A model generated the notes under the pieces. That model saw only the letters and a program-made list of their open reading frames with translations, was not told the DNA's origin and searched no databases. Both the position numbers and the translations under genes were made by a program. From Bacteroidota bacterium (GTDB lineage Bacteria > Bacteroidota > Bacteroidia > Chitinophagales > Chitinophagaceae): DNA of 64,000 nt. The first letter of the stretch is position 1; each line of letters starts with the position of its first letter. Of this stretch, positions 1 to 8,939 are shown piece after piece. The DNA lies in NCBI GenBank assembly GCA_020161435.1, contig JAIUNV010000001.1, positions 682,001 through 746,000 on the forward strand, given 5' to 3'.

Positions 1-1208
1 TACTCAATGCCTTCTAAAGCTTTCGTTATGGCTGCCAGCATTTTCTCTCCCTTCTCTTTCAGTTGTTCTTCTGTCCAGCTCAGGCTGATAGCCGTGCTGA
101 TGCAACGGCTCATAATACCATCGCTGACAGGGAAACTTGTTTCAGCCAGTTTGTCGAGAGCTTCTTTTTGCAATGGATTCATATTGTTGAGCGTAGCACC
201 AAACTTCAGGTGATCCCACTTGCGGATGTAATGCCAGTTGTTATTGTACCAGTAAAAATTACCAGCGAGAATACCTTGTGCTTTCAGTTCATCCACCACG
301 GCTTGTGTTTGCTCGGCAGATGGCAAAAACCAGCTGAGGAATGAGGCGTTGTCGCCCTCAGGATCAGGAATAACCCGGAAACTAATGCCCGGAACCTGCT
401 CGAGGTAGCTGCGCAATGTTTTATTGTTGCGGCGCTGGATGGCCAGTATCTGGTCGAGCTTGCGAATTTGCGCCAAACCCACAGCTGCATTCAGTTCGCT
501 GATGCGGAAGTTGTAGCCGATAAACGGATGCAAATCGGCACCACGGTCTACACCTTTATGATCGTGGCCATGGTCGGTATAGCCATCGCATTTTTCATAG
601 ATGTCTTCATCGTTAGTCATTACCACGCCGCCTTCGCCGCAGGTAATGGTTTTTACATAGTCGAAGCTAAATGTACCGGCATGACCAATGGTGCCCAGTT
701 TTTGACCTTTGTACGTACCGCCAATACTCTGGCAGGCATCTTCCAGCAACAGCAGGTTGTTGGCCTTGCAAATGGCTTTGAGCTCACTCATGTGGGCCAT
801 GCTGCCACACATGTGTACGGGCATTATACATTTGGTGCGTGGCGTAATGGCTGCTTTTACCGCTGCCGGATCCAGTGTCAGGCTTTCATCAATATCAACC
901 AAAACAGGAATGGCACCAACGCTCAGGACAGCCTCAAAGCTGGCTACAAACGTAAAACTCGGCATAATCACTTCGTCGCCATAGCCAATGCCTAAAGCAC
1001 TCATGGCAGTGGTAAGCGCTGCCGTGCCACTGCTGGTAAGCTGGGCATGCTTGCAACCAAAAGTCTGGCAAATGGCTGTTTCCAGTTCAACTGCTTTCCA
1101 CATGCCTTTACGGGGCCCATCGAAGCCGTAGCGCATCAGCACACCGGTTTCCAGTACATCATTTACTTCTTTGCGTTCTTCGGCGCCCCACAGTTCAAAA
1201 CCAGGCAT
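1..1208 (-). CDS. kdnA: DegT/DnrJ/EryC1/StrS aminotransferase, KdnA-like (8-amino-Kdo biosynthesis), cut at window edge
   Basis: PLP-dependent sugar aminotransferase. The reading frame from the ATG at 1206-1208 gives 402 residues, then the two bases TA at the edge, so it is complete or nearly so: the next codon is either a stop or Tyr. The fold-type I signature is clear: SSGTAAL near residue 59, LEDACQSIGG near 155, and the Schiff-base lysine at about 186 in YVKTITCGEGG. The N-terminus MPGFELWG, the DHGHDHKG segment and the C-terminal MSRCIS segment match what I recall of Shewanella KdnA, which transaminates 8-oxo-Kdo to 8-amino-Kdo for lipopolysaccharide. The usual partner KdnB (alcohol dehydrogenase) is not inside the window but could lie past the edge. 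The family call is firm and the KdnA subtype is from remembered similarity. It could instead serve another nucleotide-sugar pathway. Confidence 0.75.
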   Translation of the reverse strand, partial: MPGFELWGAEERKEVNDVLETGVLMRYGFDGPRKGMWKAVELETAICQTFGCKHAQLTSSGTAALTTAMSALGIGYGDEVIMPSFTFVASFEAVLSVGAIPVLVDIDESLTLDPAAVKAAITPRTKCIMPVHMCGSMAHMSELKAICKANNLLLLEDACQSIGGTYKGQKLGTIGHAGTFSFDYVKTITCGEGGVVMTNDEDIYEKCDGYTDHGHDHKGVDRGADLHPFIGYNFRISELNAAVGLAQIRKLDQILAIQRRNNKTLRSYLEQVPGISFRVIPDPEGDNASFLSWFLPSAEQTQAVVDELKAQGILAGNFYWYNNNWHYIRKWDHLKFGATLNNMNPLQKEALDKLAETSFPVSDGIMSRCISTAISLSWTEEQLKEKGEKMLAAITKALEGIE

Positions 1209-1340
1209 ATATTCAAATTTTTCTTGGCTATAAAAGAATGCTTTAATCAAGAACCCAAATCATTTCGGGAAAATTGCGAGCAGCAAAATTAGGCCTTAAC
1301 TATAGCATAATAATGCTCAGAATTCTCTTAAAGTACCACC

Positions 1341-2573
1341 TTATTTACCAGCAGGCTTTTTGGGTAGCCAAGGCATGGGCGGTGTTGGCACTTGCACTTT
1401 GTAATAGTTATTTCTCAAACTATCGTTCCAGCCGTTGGGGTTGTTGTTGAAGCTCTTGCTACTGAAATATACCTGACCCTGAATATTGGGCGTAGTTCTG
1501 GACAGCTGAATTTGCCGGGGCAATTGAGTTTTGTCTTTCCAGGCAGTATTGCTATTGGCCCGGTAAGGAGCCAGGCCAATATAGCAATGGCGGCCAAAAC
1601 TGTTTTTACTCCACCAATCTATCAAGGTGGTGTAGTCAGCTTTATCGTGACCAATTTCCCAATACAGTTGAGGTACAACATAATCAATCCAGCCTTTGCG
1701 CAGCCAAAGCAAAATGTCGGCATACAAGTCATCATAGTTGGTTTGGCCGGCTTGCGTGTTGCTGCCGTTGGGGTCTTGGCTTTTGTTGCGCCACACACCA
1801 AAGGGGCTGATGCCAAATTTTACCCATTGTTTTTCTTGCCGGATTACTTTGTGCAGTTTCACAATAATGCTGTCTACATTGCTGCGGCGCCATTGGTCTT
1901 TACTCATGCCTTTGCCATATTGCTGAAAGGTTTTGGCATCGGGAAACTCTTTGCCAGGAATACGGTAAGGATAGAAGTAATCGTCGAAATGAACGCCGTC
2001 TACATCGTAGCGTTTTACCAGGTCGCGGATGATATCGGTCAGATAGTTTTGTACCTCGGGCAGGCCGGGGTTATAGTAGCGTTTTACAACGGTCGCATCG
2101 CCATAATCTACAAACCACTCCGGGTGAACTTTGGTAGGATGGTTTGACGCTACACTGCTGCGGGCAATATTGAACACAGCACGATAGGGGTTGAGCCATG
2201 CATGAAACTCCATGCCCCGTTTGTGGGTTTCTTCAATCATAAACTGCAGCGGATCGTAATAGGGTGATGGTGCCTGCCCTTGCTTGCCGGTGAGGTACTC
2301 ACTCCATGGCTCGTAGGGGTTGGGGTAAAAAGCATCTGCCACCGGACGAATCTGCATCACGATCGCATTCATGCCATTGCGGCGATGCATGTCCAAAATA
2401 TTGATGAATTCCCTTTTTTGTTCTTCGGTACTTAGCCCTTTTTTGCTGGGCCAGTCAATGTTTTCTACAGTGGCTATCCATGCGGCTCTAAACTCTGGTT
2501 GCTGTGCAAAACCTTGGCTGCAAAATGCACACACAGCCAGCATCAGGCTGCATGCTAATCGAATCATCTTCAT
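1341..2573 (-). CDS. secreted family 10-like glycosyl hydrolase (GHL10/DUF187)
   Basis: This 410-residue secreted protein belongs to the GHL10 (PF02638) glycoside-hydrolase-like family. I start it at the ATG at 2571-2573 because that gives a clean signal peptide (basic MKMIR, hydrophobic stretch, cut after GFAQ), while the longer frame upstream adds a non-signal tail. The family start EFRAAWIATVENIDWP follows directly, then a TIM-barrel with conserved AIVMQIRPVADAFY, FHAWLNPYRA and GVHFDDYFYPY segments. Relatives act on unknown cell-wall or polysaccharide glycans in the periplasm or outside the cell. A MarR-type regulator lies 93 bp upstream on the same strand. The substrate cannot be read from the sequence. 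Confidence 0.85.
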   Translation of the reverse strand: MKMIRLACSLMLAVCAFCSQGFAQQPEFRAAWIATVENIDWPSKKGLSTEEQKREFINILDMHRRNGMNAIVMQIRPVADAFYPNPYEPWSEYLTGKQGQAPSPYYDPLQFMIEETHKRGMEFHAWLNPYRAVFNIARSSVASNHPTKVHPEWFVDYGDATVVKRYYNPGLPEVQNYLTDIIRDLVKRYDVDGVHFDDYFYPYRIPGKEFPDAKTFQQYGKGMSKDQWRRSNVDSIIVKLHKVIRQEKQWVKFGISPFGVWRNKSQDPNGSNTQAGQTNYDDLYADILLWLRKGWIDYVVPQLYWEIGHDKADYTTLIDWWSKNSFGRHCYIGLAPYRANSNTAWKDKTQLPRQIQLSRTTPNIQGQVYFSSKSFNNNPNGWNDSLRNNYYKVQVPTPPMPWLPKKPAGK

Positions 2574-2666
2574 GTAAGTGTTGCTGTTTGCAGCGAAGAT
2601 AGGCGAACAAAAAAGGCTTCCCGTGAAGGAAACCTTTGACTTTAACAATCTTGTGCGTGGTGATGA

Positions 2667-3155
2667 TTACATCACAGCTCTCAGAAAGGGAACTTCTTGC
2701 TGGGCATCTGCCGACCGCAATTTGTCGAGCAATTGACTCAGCAATCCGATTTCATTTTCATCGAGACTGCTCAGTATGCCGTCCATCTTGTGTTCATGGT
2801 CGTCTACTTCTGCCAAAAGAGAAAGGCCTTTTTCTGAAATAACTACATCTACCAAACGCTTGTCGTGCAGCGACACTGATTTTTGTACCAGACCTTTTAA
2901 GACCAAACGGTCTACAATGCGGCTGGTGTCACTCATTTTGTCTAACATTCTGTCTCGAATCTGCATGGTGCTCAAAGGTTCTTCGGCACTACGAAGAATA
3001 CGTAAAATGTTGTACTGCTGATTGGTTAGGTTGAAATGATCTAGAAGGTCCTTCATTTTCTCCATTACCCAGTTATGGGTAAGGATAATGTTCATCATGG
3101 CCTTCTGACAATCATTCCTGTAGGTTTGTTGACGCAAAGCGTACTCAATGCCCAT
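2667..3155 (-). CDS. MarR-family transcriptional regulator
   Basis: A 162-residue winged-helix regulator. The core runs from the dimer helices near residues 15-40 through NLTNQQYNILRIL and the recognition region MQIRDRMLDKMSDTSRIVDRL to the wing, where the typical basic DKRLVDVVISEKG turn is present. MarR proteins are usually dimeric repressors released by small ligands or oxidation. The three cysteine-poor helices here give no hint of a redox switch; one Cys is present near residue 17. It sits head-to-tail 93 bp upstream of the GHL10 hydrolase gene, which may be a target. The 185 bp upstream (3156-3340) hold AT-rich DNA but I could not see a convincing operator. Confidence 0.85.
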   Translation of the reverse strand: MGIEYALRQQTYRNDCQKAMMNIILTHNWVMEKMKDLLDHFNLTNQQYNILRILRSAEEPLSTMQIRDRMLDKMSDTSRIVDRLVLKGLVQKSVSLHDKRLVDVVISEKGLSLLAEVDDHEHKMDGILSSLDENEIGLLSQLLDKLRSADAQQEVPFLRAVM

Positions 3156-3340
3156 AGGTCACTGTTTAAGGGTTACAAAAGGGGGTGTTTAGGGGGCGTT
3201 TGAGTAACGAAGGTAGCCAATGCATCTTAGAATTTCTGCATATACGATGAACAAACTTTGATTATTTGGTATTTTTTTAAAAAACCAATCATTGTTTGAA
3301 CAGTTTTTGAAGAAATCAACGGTTAAACGATAAAAATTCG

Positions 3341-4408
3341 CTATTTCTCCCAAACTTTTAGGCCTTCGCTACAATTGGCACAAATGTCAATGTTTTTGCG
3401 GCTGGTCATCAGCTCTTTTCTGAATTGGCGATAGTTGTCGTTTTGCCAAACCTGCCGGAAGGACTGCATTTTCAAATTGCCCAACTGGTGCATAGCATCT
3501 TTATCAAAACAACAGGGTACTACCAGGCCATCCCAGGTGATGACATTGCCGCTCCACAGCCGCCAGCAATGGTTTTGCAGGCCGCTTTTGATTTCCATTT
3601 GGCCCTGGCTGTTTTTGCGGTAGCGGCTGTATTTGTCAATCGTGGGAATGAGTTGGTTGGGGTCAGTTTCGTAGTCGTACACCTGAGCGGTTTTAAACCG
3701 TACCTGGTCTACTCCAATCTCTTTGGCCAGTTGTTTGATGTCGGCTATCTGATGCTCATTGGGCTTTACCACCAAAAACTGGAAGAACACAAACGGCGTC
3801 TTGCTGTTGAGGGCTTTTTTCCATTGTACAATGTTGCGGGCCCCTGCCAGCACCTTCTCCAATTTGCCACCCACCCGGTAGCTTTCGTACACATCTTGCG
3901 TGGTTCCGTCTATGCTAATGATGAGGCGGTCGAGGCCACTTTCTACTGTTTGGCGGGCTTTTTCATCGGTGAGGTAGTGGGCATTGGTGCTGGTGGCTGT
4001 GTAAATGCCCTTGCTGTGGGCATATTGCACCATATCTAAAAAATGCGGATTGAGGTAAGGTTCGCCTTGGAAATAGAAAATGAGGTACAGCAGCTCAGGG
4101 GCAATGTCATCAATGGTTTGGCGGAAAAAATCTTGCTGCAGCATGCCTGTGGGCCGCGAAAACTCCCGCAACCCGCTGGGGCACTCAGGGCAGCGCAGGT
4201 TGCAACTGGTGGTAGGCTCAAACGAAATAGAAACAGGCAATCCCCATTGTACAGGTTTGCCGGATATTTTACTCAGCTGGTAGCTGCACCACACTTTGGC
4301 GACATTCCATACCCTTTTGAGTGTTAGCTTCGATACCAGGTTAATACTATCGTTCCAGTTGATATACATGGGGTTGCAAAATACGGTAGCAATCCTGTTT
4401 ATATGCAT
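3341..4408 (-). CDS. radical SAM protein with SPASM domain
   Basis: A 355-residue radical SAM enzyme. The ATG at 4406-4408 was chosen because the frame further upstream runs into the divergent lysozyme gene and reads as non-protein-like. The [4Fe-4S]-SAM motif CNLRCPEC sits at residues 69-76 behind a typical ISFEPTTS strand. Later landmarks are LIISIDGTTQDVYESYRVGG (radical SAM barrel) and a C-terminal SPASM-type cysteine set: HCWRLWSG, VVPCCFDKD and DICANCSEG, which should hold auxiliary clusters. SPASM proteins modify peptides, proteins or sugars. No precursor peptide gene is visible next to it, so the substrate is unknown. It is divergent from the GH25 gene with 121 bp between the chosen starts. 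Confidence 0.85.
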   Translation of the reverse strand: MHINRIATVFCNPMYINWNDSINLVSKLTLKRVWNVAKVWCSYQLSKISGKPVQWGLPVSISFEPTTSCNLRCPECPSGLREFSRPTGMLQQDFFRQTIDDIAPELLYLIFYFQGEPYLNPHFLDMVQYAHSKGIYTATSTNAHYLTDEKARQTVESGLDRLIISIDGTTQDVYESYRVGGKLEKVLAGARNIVQWKKALNSKTPFVFFQFLVVKPNEHQIADIKQLAKEIGVDQVRFKTAQVYDYETDPNQLIPTIDKYSRYRKNSQGQMEIKSGLQNHCWRLWSGNVITWDGLVVPCCFDKDAMHQLGNLKMQSFRQVWQNDNYRQFRKELMTSRKNIDICANCSEGLKVWEK

Positions 4409-4529
4409 TCTCCGGTTTTCGATTCCACAAATCGGAAGTAGACAGCTTGCTAAAATTGAACTAAATGCAGCATTGATAATGGTGGTGCAAGCAGGCGGGT
4501 TATTTTCGCTGCACACTCTTTGGGTACCC

Positions 4530-5339
4530 ATGGCCAAAAAAAGAAATGGTTTATTCTTCCGGTTTTCCGTCATCGTCCTGTTGTTCATAGGCGGCTTGCT
4601 GGGCGTATTTGTTTGGCAGCAGTTCAACAGGGCGTGGAGCAGTTGGCAGCATCGGGATGATCCGGACAATACATTTACCCTCTATGCCGGTTTTGGTATT
4701 TGGCTGCCTAATCAATACAGCGTTCATGGTATAGATGTAAGCAGGTATCAAAAAAGAATCAACTGGTCGCTGGTAAGCAAAATGAAAGATGCCGGGGTGC
4801 AGTTGCAGTTTGCGTTTATAAAAGCAACAGAAGGCTCCGACATGCTGGATGAGCAATTTCTCCGGAATTGGAAAAGGGCAAGGCAGCATGGCATGCTCCG
4901 CGGTGCGTATCATTTTTTCAGAGAAAGTTCTGGCGGCCATGAGCAGGCGCTATTTTTTATTAAAAATGTACCTCTCGAACCTGGCGACTTAGCCCCCGTG
5001 CTGGATGTGGAAACATACACCGGAAATAATGTGGATGTGTTTTTGACAGAGATTGAAGTGTGGCTAAAACTGGTGGAAGATCACTACGGGGCGAAACCCA
5101 TTTTGTACAGCAACGCCGCTTTTTATAATCAATACCTGCACGATAGGTTTGCAGATTATCCTTTGTGGGTGGCGCATTACCAAAACCGGCTGCAACCTAG
5201 AGTAGACAGAGATTGGCAGTTTTGGCAGCACAGCGAAACAGGAAAGGTAAACGGGATACGTAGTAAAGTGGATTTTAATGTATTCAATGGCAGCATGGAA
5301 GAGCTGAAAGCTCATTGTATTCCGTTAAAAAAGCGCTGA
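4530..5339 (+). CDS. GH25 family lysozyme, membrane-anchored
   Basis: A 269-residue glycoside hydrolase family 25 muramidase that should cleave the MurNAc-GlcNAc bond of peptidoglycan. The start at 4530 (MAKKRNG) gives a short basic tail and one hydrophobic segment at residues 11-28, so the enzyme is probably anchored in the inner membrane facing the periplasm. The catalytic core is plain: HGIDVSRYQ (Asp near 69), FAFIKATEGS, RGAYHFFR and APVLDVET, where Asp159 and Glu161 form the DxE pair, followed by PILYSNAAFYNQYL and PLWVAHYQ. A longer open frame begins at 4296 but overlaps the divergent radical SAM gene. Roles could be wall remodelling or defence; nothing nearby decides it. Confidence 0.88.
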   Translation: MAKKRNGLFFRFSVIVLLFIGGLLGVFVWQQFNRAWSSWQHRDDPDNTFTLYAGFGIWLPNQYSVHGIDVSRYQKRINWSLVSKMKDAGVQLQFAFIKATEGSDMLDEQFLRNWKRARQHGMLRGAYHFFRESSGGHEQALFFIKNVPLEPGDLAPVLDVETYTGNNVDVFLTEIEVWLKLVEDHYGAKPILYSNAAFYNQYLHDRFADYPLWVAHYQNRLQPRVDRDWQFWQHSETGKVNGIRSKVDFNVFNGSMEELKAHCIPLKKR

Positions 5340-5453
5340 ATGTGTCACCGTGATGTAAAACACCGCTTTGAAAATTGGCCGACCCGGCAGGCTGATTTTT
5401 CTTTGCAGCAGTATTTCATTTAACACTGTATTTTTATATAAAGCCTGCTTGAT

Positions 5454-6341
5454 ATGCTGCACAAAATTGTTCTTGCCTCGGGGCTCTTGAGCATGTCGCT
5501 TGTTGCCAGTGCCCAACACCATTCCGGTCAGTTTATTTCGCTGTTCTCAGAAGAAGTGGTGCTGCACCATTCTTCTTATTCCACCCAGCAAGATGTAAAG
5601 CCAACAGCAGCGGTAATGCCGGTGGCTGCATTAAATCAAAAAAAACTACAGCTGCCCGCTACTTTGGTACAGCAGGTAGCCCGCTGGAAAAAAGAACCCT
5701 TTGGCAGGCATGCTACCATTGTTACAGGATGGTACAGTAATGGGCAAAAAGCAGTAACAGTTACCCTGCGCCAACAGCAAATGAATGGCAACTGGCAAAC
5801 CTGGTACAGCAACGGGCAGCACAGAGATAGCGGCCGACTCATCAATAATTTACCCGATGGAGTGTGGAAGTTGTGGCATCCCAACGGGCAGTTGAGAAGT
5901 ATACGGCATTACAATGCCCAGAAATATGAAATGATGCAAGTGGCACTGCGTCAGCAAAATCCGAAACTCACTTTTCATCCGTTGGCCATGCAATCGCATA
6001 AGCAGCCCGAAGTTTTTCAGCGGCATACCCGTACATCGGCTGTACTGCCTGTAATGGTGGGCGAAACTACTGCTCCTGAATTGCCTTTTGCCGCAGGACT
6101 GCCACACGGCGTGGTAGCCGATTATAATCAACAGGGAGCGTCACTCATTGCCGGTCATTATCACCAGGGCCTCAAAGAAGGTTTTTGGCAGTATTACAAT
6201 GAAGACGGACTAATGGCCAGTGGTTACTACTGGCAGGGCCAGCGCCACGGTGCATGGAAAATATTTGGCCACGGTGGTAAATTGCGCATGATGCAGGAGT
6301 ACCAACATGGCAAACTTGTCTTTAGCAAGAAATACAAATAA
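5454..6341 (+). CDS. secreted MORN-like (YwqK-type) repeat protein
   Basis: A 295-residue protein with a signal peptide (about residues 1-20, ending VASAQ). The body carries several copies of the YwqK/MORN_2-like unit in which a Trp/Tyr-Gly-Asn-Gly core is repeated: WYSNGQKA, WQTWYSNGQHRDSG, VWKLWHPNGQLRS, FWQYYNEDGLMASG and AWKIFGHGGKLRMM. Databases often label such proteins 'toxin-antitoxin YwqK family antitoxin', but in Bacteroidota they are common as stand-alone secreted or lipid-linked proteins and no toxin gene lies nearby. The repeats fall in two blocks (residues 85-160 and 210-290) separated by a less ordered stretch. The function is unknown. It lies 87 bp before gcvT on the same strand. 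Confidence 0.7.
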   Translation: MLHKIVLASGLLSMSLVASAQHHSGQFISLFSEEVVLHHSSYSTQQDVKPTAAVMPVAALNQKKLQLPATLVQQVARWKKEPFGRHATIVTGWYSNGQKAVTVTLRQQQMNGNWQTWYSNGQHRDSGRLINNLPDGVWKLWHPNGQLRSIRHYNAQKYEMMQVALRQQNPKLTFHPLAMQSHKQPEVFQRHTRTSAVLPVMVGETTAPELPFAAGLPHGVVADYNQQGASLIAGHYHQGLKEGFWQYYNEDGLMASGYYWQGQRHGAWKIFGHGGKLRMMQEYQHGKLVFSKKYK

Positions 6342-6428
6342 CCATCTCATCCGGTAGTCACTGCAGCACAATGCTATTTGCCGGCTATCACGTTGGCAAG
6401 CATACCTTTGCGCCTCATTTTACTATTT

Positions 6429-7514
6429 ATGAAGAATACGCCTTTTACAGAAAAGCACATAGCACTTGGTGCTAAAATGGCCGAGTTTGCCGGATACAAT
6501 ATGCCCATTAGTTACAGTGGCATCAACGATGAACATGCAACTGTACGCAGCAATGCCGGCGTGTTTGATGTAAGCCACATGGGTGAGTTTATTTTGAAAG
6601 GACCCGATGCGCTGGACCTCATTCAGCGGGTAACCAGCAACGACGCCAGCAAACTGACAGCCGGTAAAGCACAGTACAGCTGCCTGCCCAACCACGAAGG
6701 TGGTGTTGTAGACGACCTCATTGTGTATTGCCTCGAAGAAAACAAAGCCTATATGCTGGTGGTAAATGCCAGCAATATTGAGAAAGACTGGAACTGGATA
6801 AGCAGTTTTAATACCAAGGGTGTAGAAATGCACAACATCAGCGATAAAACTGCTTTGCTGGCCATCCAGGGTCCTAATGCTTGCAAGATGTTGCAGCCAC
6901 TCACCGAAATCGATATTTGCAACCTAACGTACTACACATTTGCGAAGGGTGTGTTTGCAGGTGTAGATAATGTGCTCATTAGTGCTACCGGTTATACAGG
7001 TAGCGGAGGTATCGAAATTTATTTTGAAGATAGCAATGGCAATGCCGAAAAAATCTGGAATGCCATTTTTGAGCTTGGTACACCACAAGGCTTGAAGCCG
7101 ATTGGCTTGGGTGCCCGTGATACATTGCGTTTGGAAATGGGCTATTGCCTGTACGGCAATGATATTGACGATACCACCAGCCCGCTGGAAGCTGGCCTTG
7201 GTTGGATTACAAAATTCACCAAATCATTTACCAATAGCGAAGCCCTGCAGTTGCAAAAGCAAAATGGGGTAAGCCGCAAACTGGTGGGTTTTGAAATGGT
7301 AGACAAAGGCATTCCCCGCCACGGTTATGATATTAAAAATGCCGCCGGCGAAGTGATAGGTGTGGTAACCAGTGGTACACAGGCGCCTAGCCTTGGCAAA
7401 GCAGTGGGCATGGGTTATGTAGCCAACGGACTCAACAGCATCGACAGCGAAATTTTTGTAGATGTTCGTGGCCGGCTGCTCAAAGCCAAAGTTGTGAAAA
7501 TGCCTTTTGCATAA
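6429..7514 (+). CDS. gcvT: glycine cleavage system aminomethyltransferase (T protein)
   Basis: The T protein moves the methylene group from the aminomethyl-lipoyl H protein to tetrahydrofolate and releases ammonia, as part of cytoplasmic glycine cleavage. The start at 6429 ([16 protein letters not shown]) gives 361 residues, the usual length, and the family hallmarks are in order: [32 protein letters not shown] (with the folate-site Asp), [35 protein letters not shown] and the C-terminal [19 protein letters not shown]. The upstream part of the open frame does not resemble the family. The other gcv genes are not in the window. A strong hairpin terminator follows 23 bp after the stop. Confidence 0.95.
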   Translation: MKNTPFTEKHIALGAKMAEFAGYNMPISYSGINDEHATVRSNAGVFDVSHMGEFILKGPDALDLIQRVTSNDASKLTAGKAQYSCLPNHEGGVVDDLIVYCLEENKAYMLVVNASNIEKDWNWISSFNTKGVEMHNISDKTALLAIQGPNACKMLQPLTEIDICNLTYYTFAKGVFAGVDNVLISATGYTGSGGIEIYFEDSNGNAEKIWNAIFELGTPQGLKPIGLGARDTLRLEMGYCLYGNDIDDTTSPLEAGLGWITKFTKSFTNSEALQLQKQNGVSRKLVGFEMVDKGIPRHGYDIKNAAGEVIGVVTSGTQAPSLGKAVGMGYVANGLNSIDSEIFVDVRGRLLKAKVVKMPFA

Positions 7515-7537
7515 TTAAAGTTTACAGCTACCAATAG

Positions 7538-7568
7538 CCGACAGCCTCCTGCTATGGGAGGCTGTCGG
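7538..7568 (+). terminator. hairpin terminator after gcvT
   Basis: A perfect 12-bp stem (CCGACAGCCTCC with its complement GGAGGCTGTCGG) closes a 7-base loop and is followed by TATTTTC. The T tract is short but the stem is strong, and it lies directly after gcvT, so Rho-independent termination is likely. Confidence 0.75.
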
Positions 7569-7590
7569 TATTTTCAGAATTTTCGAAGAG

Positions 7591-7604
7591 GCGTATTTCT
7601 ACGC
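7591..7604. promoter_or_regulatory. palindrome GCGTATTTCTACGC, possible operator for the surface module
   Basis: Inverted repeat GCGTA-TTTC-TACGC lying 91 bp before the start of the beta-helix gene at 7696. The same 14 bases occur, on the opposite strand, at 47147-47160 ahead of the two-component module. That identity and position suggest a regulator binding site; this is inference. Confidence 0.45.
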
Positions 7605-7695
7605 AGTTGAAATCATGGTTTTAGGGGATTGAAGAACGCTGGGTGAAGGCTCATCTTGTGGCACCATTTAAAAACTTTCAAAACATTCCCCAACC

Positions 7696-8760
7696 ATGAA
7701 AAAGATTGTAGCAGGCGCCGCATTGCTGGCGGCCATCACCATGCCCCAACTGAGTTTTGCCAAAATCTGGCGATTGAACAACAACGCCGGCGTTACTGCC
7801 GATTTTACCAACATCAACGCTGCCGTTACCAATGCCAGTGTAGTGTCGGGCGATACCATACACCTCGAAGCGAGTGCAACAGATTATGGTAGTGCTACCC
7901 TTACCAAACGATTGGTGATAATTGGGCTTGGCTATTTTCTTGATGCCGGCAATACTTCATTTCCTGCCAATACTGGTTTGCAGGCAAGTTCTTTGTCAGG
8001 CATGCTATCCTCGCTTACATTGGGTACAGGCTCTAACGGAAGTAAATTCATCGGCGTTTTATTCAATAGTTCTGTCAGTATATCCGCCAACCCAAACCCG
8101 CTCAATTTTGCGTTTGAAAAGTGCCTGATGAATTCTGGTGTTTTCTTTCCTTCCACACCTGTTAGTGCAGTAACGATCAGGAAATGCTTTTTCAATAATG
8201 CCCGTATTGAAGCCAATACTGCCAATACGTTGTCAGATTTCGTTTGTGAAAACAATATTTTCTATAGCACATTTGCTTACCTGAGTTTGCCAGGATTGAC
8301 AGGAAGTAATAATATTTTTCGCAACAATAGTTTTAGTGGCGTAGGTGCGGCCAGCACTATCAGCAATTGCTATGTAGCCAACAATATTTTTGGCACCAGC
8401 CCCAACATTGCATTTACCAATTGCACTATTAAAAACAATTTGTTTCAGGCGAACCAAACCTTGCCGCCCACTGCTACCAACAACCAGATTAATGTGAACA
8501 TGACCAATGTTTATGTGGGTGGAACTACGGGTAGCATCGACTCTCGTATGGCATTGAAGTCGGGCTCTCCAGCCATTGCCGCCGGCCTTACAGTAGGTGC
8601 AGTAACCACACCAGACTGCGGTGCTTTTGGCGCTACCGATCCTTACAAATTATCAGGTATTCCCAATATCCCCAGCATTTATGCATTAACAGTTCCCATT
8701 TCTATTCCTGCAGGCAGCAATTCGATGAACGTTACGTTCAGCACCCGTAGCAACAACTAG
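7696..8760 (+). CDS. secreted beta-helix-like repeat protein
   Basis: A 354-residue exported protein with a standard signal peptide (MKKIVAGAALLAAIT, cut after SFA). After a start reminiscent of pectate-lyase-type folds (DFTNINAAVTNASVVSGDTIHLE), the middle is rich in Asn and short strands such as CENNIFYSTF, NNIFRNNSFSG, ANNIFGTSP and KNNLFQANQ, the usual look of a right-handed parallel beta-helix. The C-terminus (CGAFGATDPYKLSGIPNIPS, ending STRSNN) shows no obvious T9SS sorting domain. No catalytic residues are recognisable. The giant surface protein gene starts 179 bp downstream on the same strand and the two probably form one functional unit; I recall similar pairs in other Bacteroidota. 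A palindrome at 7591 may control it. Confidence 0.7.
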   Translation: MKKIVAGAALLAAITMPQLSFAKIWRLNNNAGVTADFTNINAAVTNASVVSGDTIHLEASATDYGSATLTKRLVIIGLGYFLDAGNTSFPANTGLQASSLSGMLSSLTLGTGSNGSKFIGVLFNSSVSISANPNPLNFAFEKCLMNSGVFFPSTPVSAVTIRKCFFNNARIEANTANTLSDFVCENNIFYSTFAYLSLPGLTGSNNIFRNNSFSGVGAASTISNCYVANNIFGTSPNIAFTNCTIKNNLFQANQTLPPTATNNQINVNMTNVYVGGTTGSIDSRMALKSGSPAIAAGLTVGAVTTPDCGAFGATDPYKLSGIPNIPSIYALTVPISIPAGSNSMNVTFSTRSNN

Positions 8761-8832
8761 GGAGTTACAAGTTTTGAATAGTAAACATGGTGAGCAGGTT
8801 TGAACTGCTTTCTTGCACACACGTGCACACCA

Positions 8833-8869
8833 TTGTTGTAGCGTAGCATCAATTGATGCGCTACAACAA
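8833..8869. repeat. imperfect palindrome/hairpin between the two surface-module genes
   Basis: Outer arms TTGTTGTAGC and GCTACAACAA (10 bp, perfect) enclose an inner palindrome GCATCAATTGATGC with a 3-base bulge on the left side. No T tract follows, so it is a poor Rho-independent terminator. It could be a REP-like dispersed element or a processing site in the message linking 7696 and 8940. Confidence 0.5.
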
Positions 8870-8939
8870 CCTACAGCGCTTTGTCTTCAAACCTTTGCAG
8901 GGCAAGGCCCAACATTGATATACCTGAAAACTACCACAC

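Noticed and set aside
1392..2147. A 251-codon plus-strand frame opposite the GHL10 gene
   Set aside because: It is a shadow of a well-supported secreted hydrolase and resembles no protein family.
4296..4529. N-terminal extension of the GH25 gene
   Set aside because: It overlaps the divergent radical SAM gene, and a normal membrane anchor begins at the ATG at 4530.
5454..6341. Toxin-antitoxin role for the YwqK-like protein
   Set aside because: The label comes only from database naming; no toxin gene is adjacent and the protein carries a signal peptide.
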